The position numbers and the translations under genes were made by a program. A stretch of DNA of 41,173 nt, from assembly GCA_022843445.1 (NCBI GenBank), contig JALHNS010000013.1, forward strand, positions 1-41,173. Direction: 5' to 3'. This stretch comes from Gemmata sp. (GTDB lineage Bacteria; Planctomycetota; Planctomycetia; Gemmatales; Gemmataceae). The notes beneath the pieces were generated by a model that saw only the letters and a program-made list of their open reading frames with translations, was not told where the DNA came from and searched no databases. This document shows, in pieces, positions 1 through 8,647 of the stretch. The first letter of the stretch is position 1. Every line of letters begins with the position of its first letter.

Positions 1-915
1 CACCGGGGGCGGCGTGCCGGGCGGAACGTTCGAGTTGCCGCCGCCGGGGAAAAAGCCGCTGCTCCCGCCGGGCGCACCGCCACCAGCGCCGCCGCCGGGG
101 TTGCCGTTCCCACCGCCGCCTGCCGGGCTAGCAGTACCGGTGCCACCGCCGACCGGGGGCAGAACGCTGCTCCCGGTGCCACCGCCGCCCGCGAACCGCA
201 GCGCGTACTGCGATTGCCCGACCTTACCCTCGGCGTTCGGTATCCCTTGGAGCCGCACCAGTTCGCGGCCCTTGGTGTTCGGGTTCGAGTAGAAACTGGA
301 GTCGTCGCCCGTCAGCGATTTGAGGTACTCTTGGGCCTTCGTGACGGCGGCCGGGGCGGACTCCGGGGCCGCGTCCGCGACGAAGTCGCCGGCGAACAGG
401 TCGAACTTGGCAGGTTCATCCAACGGCTCGGTCTCTTGGAGCAGTTCCCAGAGCGCCAGTTGGAACGCGACTCCCGCGGTCGAGTCGGCCACCTGATCGG
501 TTCCCCCGAAGTGTCGCCCGAACAGTTCGCGGACGAGCGTGGCCCGCCGGGTGGCAACCCGATCGGCGTTGGGGTGGTCTTGGACGCCGTAGTTACTCGG
601 CGCGGACCCGCTACCCGCTTTGAAGCGGTACAACTTCCCCGCTTCCATCGGCACCAGCACCTCGGCGCAGTAGCCGGTGTAATTGCGGTCGAAGCCGTTG
701 GTGCCGAATTCGGTTTCGGGCACCTCCCATTGGAACACACCGGCGTTGGTGACGCCGGCTTGTCCCTTCCACTTGTATTTGAAGACCTCGCTCGGATCGA
801 GTTTCTTGTAGAAGGCTTCCAGCCCCGGTTCTTGGGCCGTGGCGCGGGACGCGCAAGTGCAGAGCGCCGCCGCGAGCGCGGCGGCCCGGAGCGCGAGCAG
901 AGAACGAGGGGGCAT
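1..915 (-). CDS. Exported thioester-domain (TED-like) protein, 3' end outside window
   Basis: The ATG at 913-915 opens a minus-strand frame that stays open for 305 codons to the window edge, so the C-terminus is missing. Residues 1-28 look like a signal peptide (MPPRS, an Ala/Leu core, then ATAQ). The mature part has one cysteine, C83, in G-Y-C-A-E-V, and a later F-Q152-L-A-L-W156-E motif. This pair resembles the [YFL]-C and hydrophobic-Q-x-x-hydrophobic-W signature of internal Cys-Gln thioester domains, which attach covalently to host or surface amines. After about residue 240 the chain becomes Gly/Pro/Asn-rich, a stalk-like low-complexity region. It is clearly paralogous to the next gene upstream (start at 2264), with the same order of motifs (F-G-T-N-G-F-D-R, Y-C-A-E-V-L, L-T-G-D-D). 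That copy ends in a PEP-CTERM-like tail, so this one probably does too. The thioester function is inferred from motifs. Confidence 0.75.
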   Translation of the reverse strand, partial: MPPRSLLALRAAALAAALCTCASRATAQEPGLEAFYKKLDPSEVFKYKWKGQAGVTNAGVFQWEVPETEFGTNGFDRNYTGYCAEVLVPMEAGKLYRFKAGSGSAPSNYGVQDHPNADRVATRRATLVRELFGRHFGGTDQVADSTAGVAFQLALWELLQETEPLDEPAKFDLFAGDFVADAAPESAPAAVTKAQEYLKSLTGDDSSFYSNPNTKGRELVRLQGIPNAEGKVGQSQYALRFAGGGGTGSSVLPPVGGGTGTASPAGGGGNGNPGGGAGGGAPGGSSGFFPGGGNSNVPPGTPPPV

Positions 916-974
916 GACGGGAACTCTCCAGCGGGGGCGCTCGGAGCAAACATGGTTCCGGGACGGGACCAGTT

Positions 975-990
975 GGTACTTTAACGTACC
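975..990. repeat. 16-bp near-perfect palindrome upstream of the truncated thioester gene
   Basis: GGTACTTTAACGTACC has perfect 5-bp arms (975-979 and 986-990) around a TTAA centre, with one mismatched pair. It lies about 60 bp upstream of the start at 915, in the 230-bp gap between the two paralogous genes, and in an otherwise GC-rich region. It could be a regulator binding site. I saw no copy upstream of the second paralogue, so the role is open. Confidence 0.3.
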
Positions 991-1145
991 CACCGGTTCG
1001 TAACTGGAAAAGGCAAAATCCGACGGGTATCTGGTAACCTCAATCGGATTCAACGCCCGCACGAATTGCACCGGTTACACCGGTCGCACGGGCTGCCGAA
1101 CACGCTCTACTCAAGTGCTACTCTGACCCGCCAGCCGTTCTCTCA

Positions 1146-2264
1146 TCAGTTCCGCCGCTGAACCGCCCGGCGACCCACGCGCCACGCGCCGAACGTACCG
1201 AACGCGAGCACACCCAGCAACAACCCGGCCGGCGCGGGAACCGGGTTCGGACCATCGACCGGCGGTTGCGGGCCGGGCGGGTTCGGGGGCGGTGGGTTGG
1301 GCGGACCCGGCGGGAGGGGCGGGTTCGGCGGATTCGTATTGCCGCCCGTCGGCGGTGTGGTCGCGGGCGGGGTGTTGCCCGGCGGAGTGTTCGAATTGTT
1401 CCCGCCACCCGGGAAGAGGCCGCCCCCGCCGCCCGTTCCGCCACCCGTTCCGCCACCGCTCCCGTTGCCACCACCGGTTCCGAAGCCGCCCAGCGGGCCC
1501 AAGCCTCCGCCACCCGCTCCGGCACCGAACGCCCCCCCGCCCGCAACGCCGCCCAACGACCGCAGCGCGAGTTGGGCCTGCGCGACCACCTTCTCGTCGT
1601 TCTCGATGCCGCGCAACCGCACCAACTCCTTCCCCCGCAGGTCGGGGTTCTCGAAGAACGAGGCATCGTCCCCGGTCAGCGAGTTCAACATCTTTTGCGC
1701 GGCGGTCGCGAACGCCGGCACAGCCTCGGCCGGGTAGTTGGCACGGAAATCGCCACCGAACAGGTCGAGTTTCGCGCGACCCTCGGTCGGTTCGGTCTCT
1801 TGAATCACTTCCCACAGCGCCACCTGAAGGGCGACCGCCTGCTCTGCGTCGCGAACCGGTTCTTGGTAGTAGCGCCCGTACAACTCGCGCACCAGCGCGG
1901 TGCGCCGGGCCGCACCTTCCTCGGGGGTCTTGGAGTCGGCGAGCGAGTAGTTCGCGGCACCCTCTACCCGCGTCACCTCGAACCGGTACATCGTCTCGGT
2001 ACGAACCGGGCTCAGCACTTCGGCGCAGTACGCCGGGAACGACCGGTCGAACCCGTTGGTACCGAACTCGGCTTCGGGAATCTGCCAGCGGATCACGCCG
2101 GCGGTGTTCGTTCCCGGCTGGCCCTTCCAGAGGTAGTTGAACGGCACCTTCGGATCGAGCTTCGGGTAGAAAATGTCCAACCGCGTCGGCCGGTCTTGGG
2201 CCACCGCGCTCGCGGGGGCCAGTCCGACCGCGAAAGTGATCAAGAGCGAAGCGAAGCGTGTCAT
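1146..2264 (-). CDS. Exported thioester-domain (TED-like) protein with PEP-CTERM-like anchor
   Basis: This frame encodes 372 residues. I chose the start at 2264 because it gives a clean signal peptide (MTRFASLL, hydrophobic core, ASAVAQ); the frame runs further upstream but without a leader-like sequence. C80, in P-A-Y-C-A-E-V, is the only cysteine visible in the protein. Q147-V-A-L-W151-E follows, so the spacing and residues match the Cys-Gln pair of internal thioester domains known from Gram-positive adhesins. Residues of about 225-340 are a Gly-rich then Pro/Asn/Gly-rich stalk. The C-terminus reads V-P-A-P-A-G-L-L-L-G, a hydrophobic stretch, then an Arg-rich end (RVGRRAVQRR). That layout is a PEP-CTERM-type exosortase sorting signal with PAP in place of PEP. 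The gene is a tandem paralogue of the truncated gene downstream. Likely a surface-anchored adhesin; ligand unknown. Confidence 0.8.
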   Translation of the reverse strand: MTRFASLLITFAVGLAPASAVAQDRPTRLDIFYPKLDPKVPFNYLWKGQPGTNTAGVIRWQIPEAEFGTNGFDRSFPAYCAEVLSPVRTETMYRFEVTRVEGAANYSLADSKTPEEGAARRTALVRELYGRYYQEPVRDAEQAVALQVALWEVIQETEPTEGRAKLDLFGGDFRANYPAEAVPAFATAAQKMLNSLTGDDASFFENPDLRGKELVRLRGIENDEKVVAQAQLALRSLGGVAGGGAFGAGAGGGGLGPLGGFGTGGGNGSGGGTGGGTGGGGGLFPGGGNNSNTPPGNTPPATTPPTGGNTNPPNPPLPPGPPNPPPPNPPGPQPPVDGPNPVPAPAGLLLGVLAFGTFGAWRVGRRAVQRRN

Positions 2265-2534
2265 AGTGTCATCGGCGCGCGAGCGCCGCTCCCAACCGCG
2301 CAGTCGGCATGCAGGGGCGAGACGGTAACGCGGACACCAGAAGGAAAAAAGCCGAACCACCGCGGTTGCTCTCGGCCGAAGCCGAATTCCCAAAGCTTAC
2401 TTGTGGTAAACCTCATATTCCAGATCGATATGCCCGATTTTCATCTTTCTGTTCGCGCCGAATCTGAATGATGGCGGTTCGTGCCAATGGCGTAGAATCC
2501 CCTGCGTGCTTCACGGACACCCGCGCGAGTTCCC
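2265..2534. other. Divergent intergenic region between the thioester gene and ygiQ
   Basis: This 270-bp gap separates two divergently transcribed genes and must hold both promoters. Positions of about 2396-2470 are distinctly richer in A and T than the flanks, which is where promoters would be expected. I could not pick out convincing -35/-10 pairs. Confidence 0.4.
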
Positions 2535-4613
2535 ATGGCTGCCGCTTCGACTGCTTTTTCGGGCCGCTTATCGCTCCCCCTCGCCGGCGTCCGCGGCCCA
2601 GCTCCGCTCGCGCCGACCACCGCAGAGGAAATGCGCGCCCGCGGGTGGGACGCCGTGGACGTGGTGTTCGTGACCGGCGACGCCTACGTGGATCACCCCA
2701 GCTTCGCGATGGCGATCCTGCACCGCGTGCTCGAGCGCGCCGGGTTCCGCGTCGCGATCCTCAGCCAACCGGATTGGAAGACGTGTGAGCCGTGGCGGCA
2801 GTTCGGCCGGCCGCGCCTGTTCTTCGCGGTGAGCGCGGGGAACATGGATTCGCTCATCAACCACTACACCGCCAGCAAGAAGGTGCGCAACGACGACGCC
2901 TATTCGCCCGGCGGGCGCATCGGCCTGCGGCCCGACCGCGCCACCCTGCCCTACTGCCAGCGCGCCCGCGAAGCGTTCCCCGGCGTGCCGGTGATCGCGG
3001 GCGGCGTGGAAGCGTCGCTGCGCCGCCTCGCGCATTACGACTACTGGTCCGATTCGGTGAAGCGCTCGATCCTGCTCGACTCCAAAGCCGACCTCGTGGT
3101 GTACGGCATGGGCGAGCGGAACATCGTCGCGCTCGCGCAGAAGTTGAAGGCCGGCGGCACGCTCCGCGACGCCCGCGCCATGCGCGGCGTGGCCTACGCG
3201 CTCGGCGCGAAGGAGAGTGACGCGCTCCGCGAAGTGGGCCTGCACACGCTCGGCGCGCAAGTGGAAGAGATACCGACCTTCGAGCAGGTGCGCGACGACA
3301 AGATGGCGTTCGCCGAAGCGACGCGCCTGATTCACACGCATACGAACCCGTTCAACGCGGCGACGCTGGTTCAGTTCCACGACAAGCAAGCGGTGGTGCA
3401 GAACCCGCCGGACTTCCCGCTGTCGCAAGAAGAGATCGACGGCGTGTACGACCTGCCGTACACGCGCAAGCCGCACCCCAGTTACACCGAACCGATCCCC
3501 GCGTTCGAGATGATCAAGGACTCGGTGACGATCCTTCGCGGGTGCTTCGGCGGCTGCACGTTCTGTTCGATCACCGCGCACCAAGGGCGGATCGTGCAGA
3601 GCCGATCCAAAGAGAGCGTGCTGCGCGAAGTGGAGGCGGTCGCGGCCGACCCGGACTTCAAGGGCATCATTTCGGACATCGGCGGCGCGACCGCGAACAT
3701 GTACACGATGCGGTGCTCGCGCCCGGAAGTGGAGGCGAAGTGCAAGCGCCTCTCGTGCGTTCACCCAACCATCTGCAAGCTCCTCGGCACCGACCACGGG
3801 CCGCTGATCGAACTGATGCGCGAAGTGCGCGAGGTGGACGGTGTGCGGAAGGTGCTCGTGAGTTCCGGCATCCGCATGGACCTCGCGCAGCTCTCGCCGG
3901 AGTACGTCCGCGAACTCGCCGAGCACCACACCGGTGGGCGCTTGAAGGTGGCTCCCGAGCACACCAGCCCCAAAGTGCTGGAGGCGATGAAGAAGCCGAG
4001 CATCGACAACTTCGGCGTGTTCGCGGAGCAGTTCAAGCAGGCGAGCGCGGACGCGGGCAAGCCGAAGCAGCAGTTGGTGCCGTACTTCATCGCGAGCCAC
4101 CCCGGGTCGGACCTGACCGAGATGATCGACCTCGCGCTGTACCTGAAGCGCAACGGGTACCGGCCGGACCAAGTGCAGGACTTCATCCCCGCGCCGTTCG
4201 ACATCGCGACGTGCATGTATTACGCGGGCGTGGACCCGTTCACGAAGAAGCCGGTGCAAAGTGCGAAGCACCTGAGCGACCGCAAACTTCAGCGCGCGCT
4301 GATGCAGTTTTTCAAGCCGCAGAACTACTTCGAGGTGCGCGAAGCCTTGATCCGCGCCGGCCGGGCCGACCTGATCGGCGGCTGCGAGGGCCTCATCCCC
4401 GCGAACCCTCCGAAAGAGGCCATCGAAGCGCGCCGCAAGCGAGCGAACGCGGGCGGCGACCACTACCATACGGTCGCAAACCCCGCGCAGGGCGAAGCAC
4501 CGGGCGAGCGCGGAGCGGAACCCCCGAGGACGGGCTACCGGCCCGACCGAAAATCGGCGCGACGACAAGACAGGAACAAGAAACGGAAAGGCGGTTCAGG
4601 TCCGCGACCGTAA
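2535..4613 (+). CDS. ygiQ: YgiQ-family radical SAM protein
   Basis: The 692-residue product matches the YgiQ family throughout. The N-terminal part has the motif W-D-A-V-D-V-V-F-V-T-G-D-A-Y-V-D-H-P-S, a probable cobalamin-binding-like N-terminal domain. The radical SAM cluster motif C337-x3-C341-x2-C344 (in G-C-F-G-G-C-T-F-C) follows, within a TIM-barrel-like core carrying G-G-R-L-K-V-A-P-E-H-T. Radical SAM enzymes bind a 4Fe-4S cluster and cleave S-adenosylmethionine to start radical chemistry; the substrate of YgiQ proteins is not established. The C-terminal 60 residues or so are basic and low in complexity (Arg, Lys, Gly), a tail that varies in the family. The start at 2535 places the conserved N-terminus about 30 residues in, as in homologues. 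The gene stands alone, divergent from the thioester gene and convergent with the esterase fusion. Confidence 0.92.
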   Translation: MAAASTAFSGRLSLPLAGVRGPAPLAPTTAEEMRARGWDAVDVVFVTGDAYVDHPSFAMAILHRVLERAGFRVAILSQPDWKTCEPWRQFGRPRLFFAVSAGNMDSLINHYTASKKVRNDDAYSPGGRIGLRPDRATLPYCQRAREAFPGVPVIAGGVEASLRRLAHYDYWSDSVKRSILLDSKADLVVYGMGERNIVALAQKLKAGGTLRDARAMRGVAYALGAKESDALREVGLHTLGAQVEEIPTFEQVRDDKMAFAEATRLIHTHTNPFNAATLVQFHDKQAVVQNPPDFPLSQEEIDGVYDLPYTRKPHPSYTEPIPAFEMIKDSVTILRGCFGGCTFCSITAHQGRIVQSRSKESVLREVEAVAADPDFKGIISDIGGATANMYTMRCSRPEVEAKCKRLSCVHPTICKLLGTDHGPLIELMREVREVDGVRKVLVSSGIRMDLAQLSPEYVRELAEHHTGGRLKVAPEHTSPKVLEAMKKPSIDNFGVFAEQFKQASADAGKPKQQLVPYFIASHPGSDLTEMIDLALYLKRNGYRPDQVQDFIPAPFDIATCMYYAGVDPFTKKPVQSAKHLSDRKLQRALMQFFKPQNYFEVREALIRAGRADLIGGCEGLIPANPPKEAIEARRKRANAGGDHYHTVANPAQGEAPGERGAEPPRTGYRPDRKSARRQDRNKKRKGGSGPRP

Positions 4614-4795
4614 CCGTAGAGCGACAGCCCGGAAGTGGGGTGCTGCCCTTCCCCATCGATAGGACGCCGCAGCCAGCGGCGGGTACTTGCAGAACCGTTC
4701 CTCCGAGCATTCTGGAGCAAGCCTCGGCACACCATCCCACTCCGCGCTCGACCGGGTAAGGTCTCGTCCGACATCCCAACGATGTCGTACAGGCT

Positions 4796-4848
4796 GCGAG
4801 CGGCCCGGGCCGGGCGGAAGGCGGCGGAAGCTCCGTCCCGGGCCTCGC
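4796..4848. terminator. Long imperfect inverted repeat between convergent genes
   Basis: GCGAG (4796-4800) plus GCCCGGG (4803-4809) can pair with CCCGGGC (4837-4843) plus CTCGC (4844-4848). This gives a 12-bp GC-rich stem with a 2-nt bulge and a 27-nt loop. It lies in the 276-bp gap between convergent genes ending at 4613 and 4890, a place where a shared terminator would be expected. There is no T run after either side, so a classical intrinsic terminator is not shown. Confidence 0.3.
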
Positions 4849-4889
4849 GGGTCGAGACTCCGGGTCTTTCGCGCCCCGATCCCCGTCAC

Positions 4890-6749
4890 TCAGCGCTCCT
4901 TATCCGCGGCCCGGCGCTCGAGCCACGGGCCGACCTTCTCGGCCCACTTCGCGGCGTGCGCGCGCAGACCCGGGCCGCTGAAGTGGACGCCCTTGCCGCC
5001 GCTCTCGCGCAGTTCGCCCTTGAGTGCGTCGGAGTCCGGTCCCTCGAGCGCCACGCCGTCCTTCCACAGCCCCGCCTGTGCCGCGCGGATGTCCGGCGAG
5101 GCTTCGTCGCCCGGGACGTGATAGCTCACCTGCGCGACGAACCACGGCGCGTCCCAGCCGATCTCCTTGCGGCTGTCGCGGATGAGCTTCTCCACGTACT
5201 CGCGGTACAGCTGGCCCGGGAGCGTGCGGGTCGCGTCCGTCTGGTTGGCGTCGCTCTCGCCTTGGTGCCACAGCACCGCGCGGAACCCATTCGGCCCCAG
5301 CGCCTTCATGCGCGAGCAGAACGCGGCGTACAGGTCGCCTTTGCTCTCCCAGCGGCCGTCCGCGAGTTTCCGGACGTTGCCTTCCAGGGTGGGCGGGTTC
5401 GGGAACGTCGCCCCCTTGGGCAGCCACTCGCGCACGCTGGTCGCGCCGACCCCGCACGCGACCAGCCCCACCGGCACCCCGAACTTCTCCGCGATCGCGT
5501 CGCCAAACGGGGGCAGGAAGCTCCCGCCGGTGCCGCTCGCCCCGGGCTGCGGGTCGTTCGCGGGCTGCCACCGGTCGCCGTCGAACGCGGCCACCCGGCC
5601 CGTTTTGGTGGTCTGCTTTTCCGCGCCGTGGTTCGCCGAGTTCGACTGCCCCGCGATCACGAACACCTCGCCCACCCCGAGGTGCTCGACACGCGCTGCC
5701 GCAACGGCCTTGCCGCCGACCACAGCGCGGACCTCGAACCGGTACCACCCGCCGGCGGCCACCTCGACGGTCGCGCCGAACGCGCCGCCCTTGACGGGGG
5801 TACCGAGCTTCTGCCACACCCCCGGCTTGCCGTCCACGCTCACCCGGTAGTCCAGCGCGTCGGCCTTCTCGGCACCCGCGCCCAGCTTGCCACGGACGCG
5901 AACGGTGCCGACGTTCTTCGCGTTCCGCTGCACCACCTGATAGTCCCGCGGCGCGTCGAGCACTAACCCGACGCCGGCGTGGGTGGTGACGAACTCCACT
6001 AACTCGCGGCACTGGAAGAACCCGGGCCACATGTTGTGCCCCTGCTGCGGCGGAACGATCAGTCTCATCGAGCCGCCGAGCGCCGCGTACCGCTCCTTCA
6101 CCCGCCCGCTGTTGGCCTCCAGCGGAACGACCTTGTCCACGTCCCCGTGGATCGCGAACAGCGGCACCTTCGCCTTCGCTAGCCCGTCGAGCCGGTCGAC
6201 CGGGTTGAACTCTTTCAGCCGCTCCCTCAGCTCGGCGGGCTTCAGTTCGAACGCGCCCGCGGCGCGCTCGACGCCCGGGTAGCTGGCGAGGTCGCACACC
6301 GGGTAGATGCCGGCGAACGCGGCCACCTTGTCCGGGTTCGCGGTCGCCCACGACAGGGTCATCAGCCCGCCGCGGCTGCGGCCGAGCAGAACGGGCGTGT
6401 TGGAGTAGCCCTTCGCAGTCATCGCCGCGTACAGCGTATCGAACACCGTGTTCCCGGCCGGGCTGCCGTAGGACTCGCCGGCGTCGATGCCCGCGACCGC
6501 AATCCCGACGGCGCGGAACCGCTCGAACATCCACCGCTCCTCCGGCCCCGGCAGGTTCGGGAGCGTGGGGGCGTACCACACCCACGGCTTCGCCGCCGCG
6601 TGCGGGTCGGCGTTCGCCGGGATCAGGAACGCCGTGCGCCCGGACACCTCGAACACCTCGCCGTCCAGTGGGAGCACCTTCTTGGGAGGAGCCCCGGAAG
6701 CCACACCCGCTGCCGCGAATCCCGCTACCGTCAGCAGTACGGCACGCAT
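4890..6749 (-). CDS. Two-domain esterase: alpha/beta hydrolase fused to sialate-O-acetylesterase-like SGNH domain
   Basis: The product has 619 residues. The start at 6749 is supported by a strong Shine-Dalgarno (GGAGGAGGT, 6757-6765) and by a signal peptide (MRAVLLTVAGFAAAGVASGA). The first half is an alpha/beta hydrolase: nucleophile elbow G-R-S-R-G-G, acid region H-G-D-V-D-K-V-V, and catalytic His in Q-Q-G-H-N-M-W. The second half has the blocks of carbohydrate esterase SGNH proteins: A-G-Q-S-N-S-A-N (Ser block), G-V-G-A-T-S, W-H-Q-G-E-S-D-A, and a terminal G-V-H-F-S-G-P-G with the His. Both catalytic sets look intact, so this is probably an exported bifunctional deacetylase/esterase for decorated glycans. 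A short linker domain of beta-rich character lies between. The substrate is not evident; it stands alone and convergent with ygiQ. Confidence 0.85.
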   Translation of the reverse strand: MRAVLLTVAGFAAAGVASGAPPKKVLPLDGEVFEVSGRTAFLIPANADPHAAAKPWVWYAPTLPNLPGPEERWMFERFRAVGIAVAGIDAGESYGSPAGNTVFDTLYAAMTAKGYSNTPVLLGRSRGGLMTLSWATANPDKVAAFAGIYPVCDLASYPGVERAAGAFELKPAELRERLKEFNPVDRLDGLAKAKVPLFAIHGDVDKVVPLEANSGRVKERYAALGGSMRLIVPPQQGHNMWPGFFQCRELVEFVTTHAGVGLVLDAPRDYQVVQRNAKNVGTVRVRGKLGAGAEKADALDYRVSVDGKPGVWQKLGTPVKGGAFGATVEVAAGGWYRFEVRAVVGGKAVAAARVEHLGVGEVFVIAGQSNSANHGAEKQTTKTGRVAAFDGDRWQPANDPQPGASGTGGSFLPPFGDAIAEKFGVPVGLVACGVGATSVREWLPKGATFPNPPTLEGNVRKLADGRWESKGDLYAAFCSRMKALGPNGFRAVLWHQGESDANQTDATRTLPGQLYREYVEKLIRDSRKEIGWDAPWFVAQVSYHVPGDEASPDIRAAQAGLWKDGVALEGPDSDALKGELRESGGKGVHFSGPGLRAHAAKWAEKVGPWLERRAADKER

Positions 6750-7276
6750 CGCCCGACCTCCTCCGGTACCTCGCTCCGCACAACACGCCGGCCTTCGCAC
6801 GCTTCGATTCCGGCCGCACGCTGGAGATTTCCTTATCCGGGGAACCCGGGGTGTCCTCAGAGTTCTCTCGGTCGAGCGTGCTTCCGGGATTTCCACTGTG
6901 CCCGGATGCCGGATGGCGCGGTTAACTCGGGCGTGCCGAGCGTGCCGCGCCCGGGGCCGTCGGCCGCGAACTCGGATTGCCGGTTGACTGGTGACCGAGA
7001 ACGTGAGAGAGTGACCTACCTGCCTCACGCTCCGCCCGCGTTCCCCTCGCAACCCCGACCAGTATGCGCGCCCTCCACCCAGACCGGCCCCCGTTCTCCG
7101 CCGCAAGCGGGACGGGTGCCCGCGCGACCCGCCTACTTGCGCCCGCACGGCCCGAGCCGGACCTCGGCGGTCGGCCAACAGCCGACCCCCGAATTCCGCG
7201 TCGGAACGCGCAGGCACCCGCACGCTGAGCGGTCCCGGTTCGCCGCGAACGAACCCGCACACCCGAGGGCTCTCCC
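6750..7276. other. 527-bp divergent intergenic region, no gene seen
   Basis: This gap separates the minus-strand esterase fusion and the plus-strand DUF1552 gene and should contain both promoters. Apart from the esterase ribosome-binding site at 6757-6765, I see no convincing gene, RNA, repeat or promoter pair. The open frames crossing it lack recognisable protein features. Confidence 0.5.
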
Positions 7277-8647
7277 GTGACCCCGTTTCGCTCGCAGAGC
7301 TGGTTGCTCGACCGCCGACACGTCCTGCGCGGGCTCGGAGTGTCGATGGCGCTGCCGCTGCTCGACTGTATGCGCCCCCTCGGCGCGGCAGAGGGCAAGG
7401 CCCGGGCCGCGCGCAGCGTCTTCGTTTATCTGCCGAACGGTGTGAACACGATCGACTTCCAGATCGAATCGGCAGGGGCGGATTACACCTTCTCGAAGTC
7501 GCTCCTTCCGCTGGCGAAGCACAAAGCGAACATCACCCCGATCAGCGGGCTGTACCACCCGCACGGGCTGGGGCACCACCACAACTGCAGCAGCATCTGG
7601 CTCACCGGCGCCAAGATCGGGCCGTCCGAGCGGAACACGATCTCCGTCGATCAACTCATGGCCCGTGTGACGGCCCCGCACACGCGGTTCACCTCACTCG
7701 AACTCAGCAACCAAGGACACTCGCTCGCGTGCAGCGCCGACGGCATTAGCCTTCCGGCACAGGGCAACCCGAGCGTGGTCTTCCGCGAACTGTTCGAGGA
7801 GCCCGCGGGCGGGGTGGCGAAGCAGCGCCGGGGGTTGGAGCGCCGCGGCAGCGTCCTCGACGCCGTCCTCGCGGAGGCCAACGAGCTGAGCGGCAGCCTC
7901 GGCAAGGACGACCGCGGACGGCTCGACCAGTACCTCACGTCGGTGCGGGAGGTCGAGATCCGCACGCAGCGGGCGAGCAAGTGGCTCGACACGCCGCGCC
8001 CCAAGGTCCCCCCGGCCGATCAGGCGAAGCTCAACCGTGCCGTGCCGCTGGAGCAACTCGGCGAGTACCTCCGCACCATGTACGACATCCTCGTTCTGGC
8101 GTTCCAGACCGACCTCACCCGCGTCGCCACCTTCAGCACGGGGAACGAGGGGACCGGGCCCGCCGTGCCCGAGATCGGCGTCCGGCAGGACCGGCACTCG
8201 CTCTCGCACCACAACGCCAACCCCAAGCTGATGCAGGAGCTCACCGCGAGCGACACGTTCAACGTCAAGCAGTTCGCGTACTTCCTCGACCGGCTGGCCG
8301 AGGTCAAGGACGCGGACGGGCCGCTGCTCGATTCGACCATGTGCCTGTACGGGAGCGGGATGGCGTTCGGCCACAGCCACGGCAACGCGAACCTGCCGCT
8401 GGTCCTCGCGGGCGGCGGCGCGCTCGGCCTGAAGCACGGCCGGCACGTGGACTACAACGCCGCGGGCCGCAAGGACGGCTACACGTACGAACTCGACACC
8501 CCCGGCAAGCACTACGCCATCTGCCACCGCCCGGTGAACGCCAAGGCCCACCTCAGCAACCTGCTCCTGACGATGGCGCAGAAGATGGGCGTGCGGACGG
8601 AAACGTTCGCGGACAGCAACGGCACGGTCACGGAGGTGCTGGCGTGA
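7277..8647 (+). CDS. DUF1552 family exported protein
   Basis: The product is 456 residues and starts with GTG at 7277. The N-terminus has a Tat-like signal: [13 protein letters not shown] followed by a hydrophobic stretch (MALPLLDC). The body shows the DUF1552 pattern: [35 protein letters not shown], and late H-S-L-S-H-H and [12 protein letters not shown]. This planctomycete and verrucomicrobial family normally sits beside a DUF1592-type cytochrome protein, and one lies five genes downstream at 12782. Function is unknown; the His-rich motifs suggest metal binding or hydrolysis. Its stop overlaps the GTG of the next gene (GTGA), so the two are translationally coupled. Confidence 0.9.
   Translation: MTPFRSQSWLLDRRHVLRGLGVSMALPLLDCMRPLGAAEGKARAARSVFVYLPNGVNTIDFQIESAGADYTFSKSLLPLAKHKANITPISGLYHPHGLGHHHNCSSIWLTGAKIGPSERNTISVDQLMARVTAPHTRFTSLELSNQGHSLACSADGISLPAQGNPSVVFRELFEEPAGGVAKQRRGLERRGSVLDAVLAEANELSGSLGKDDRGRLDQYLTSVREVEIRTQRASKWLDTPRPKVPPADQAKLNRAVPLEQLGEYLRTMYDILVLAFQTDLTRVATFSTGNEGTGPAVPEIGVRQDRHSLSHHNANPKLMQELTASDTFNVKQFAYFLDRLAEVKDADGPLLDSTMCLYGSGMAFGHSHGNANLPLVLAGGGALGLKHGRHVDYNAAGRKDGYTYELDTPGKHYAICHRPVNAKAHLSNLLLTMAQKMGVRTETFADSNGTVTEVLA

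Noticed and set aside
14-292. A proline-rich 92-codon plus-strand frame
   Set aside because: It is the antisense of the Gly-rich tail of the first thioester protein; the Pro runs come from complementing Gly codons.
2568-4568. A 666-codon open frame antisense to ygiQ
   Set aside because: Low-complexity Arg/His/Val sequence; the plus strand has a complete radical SAM protein with its cluster motif.
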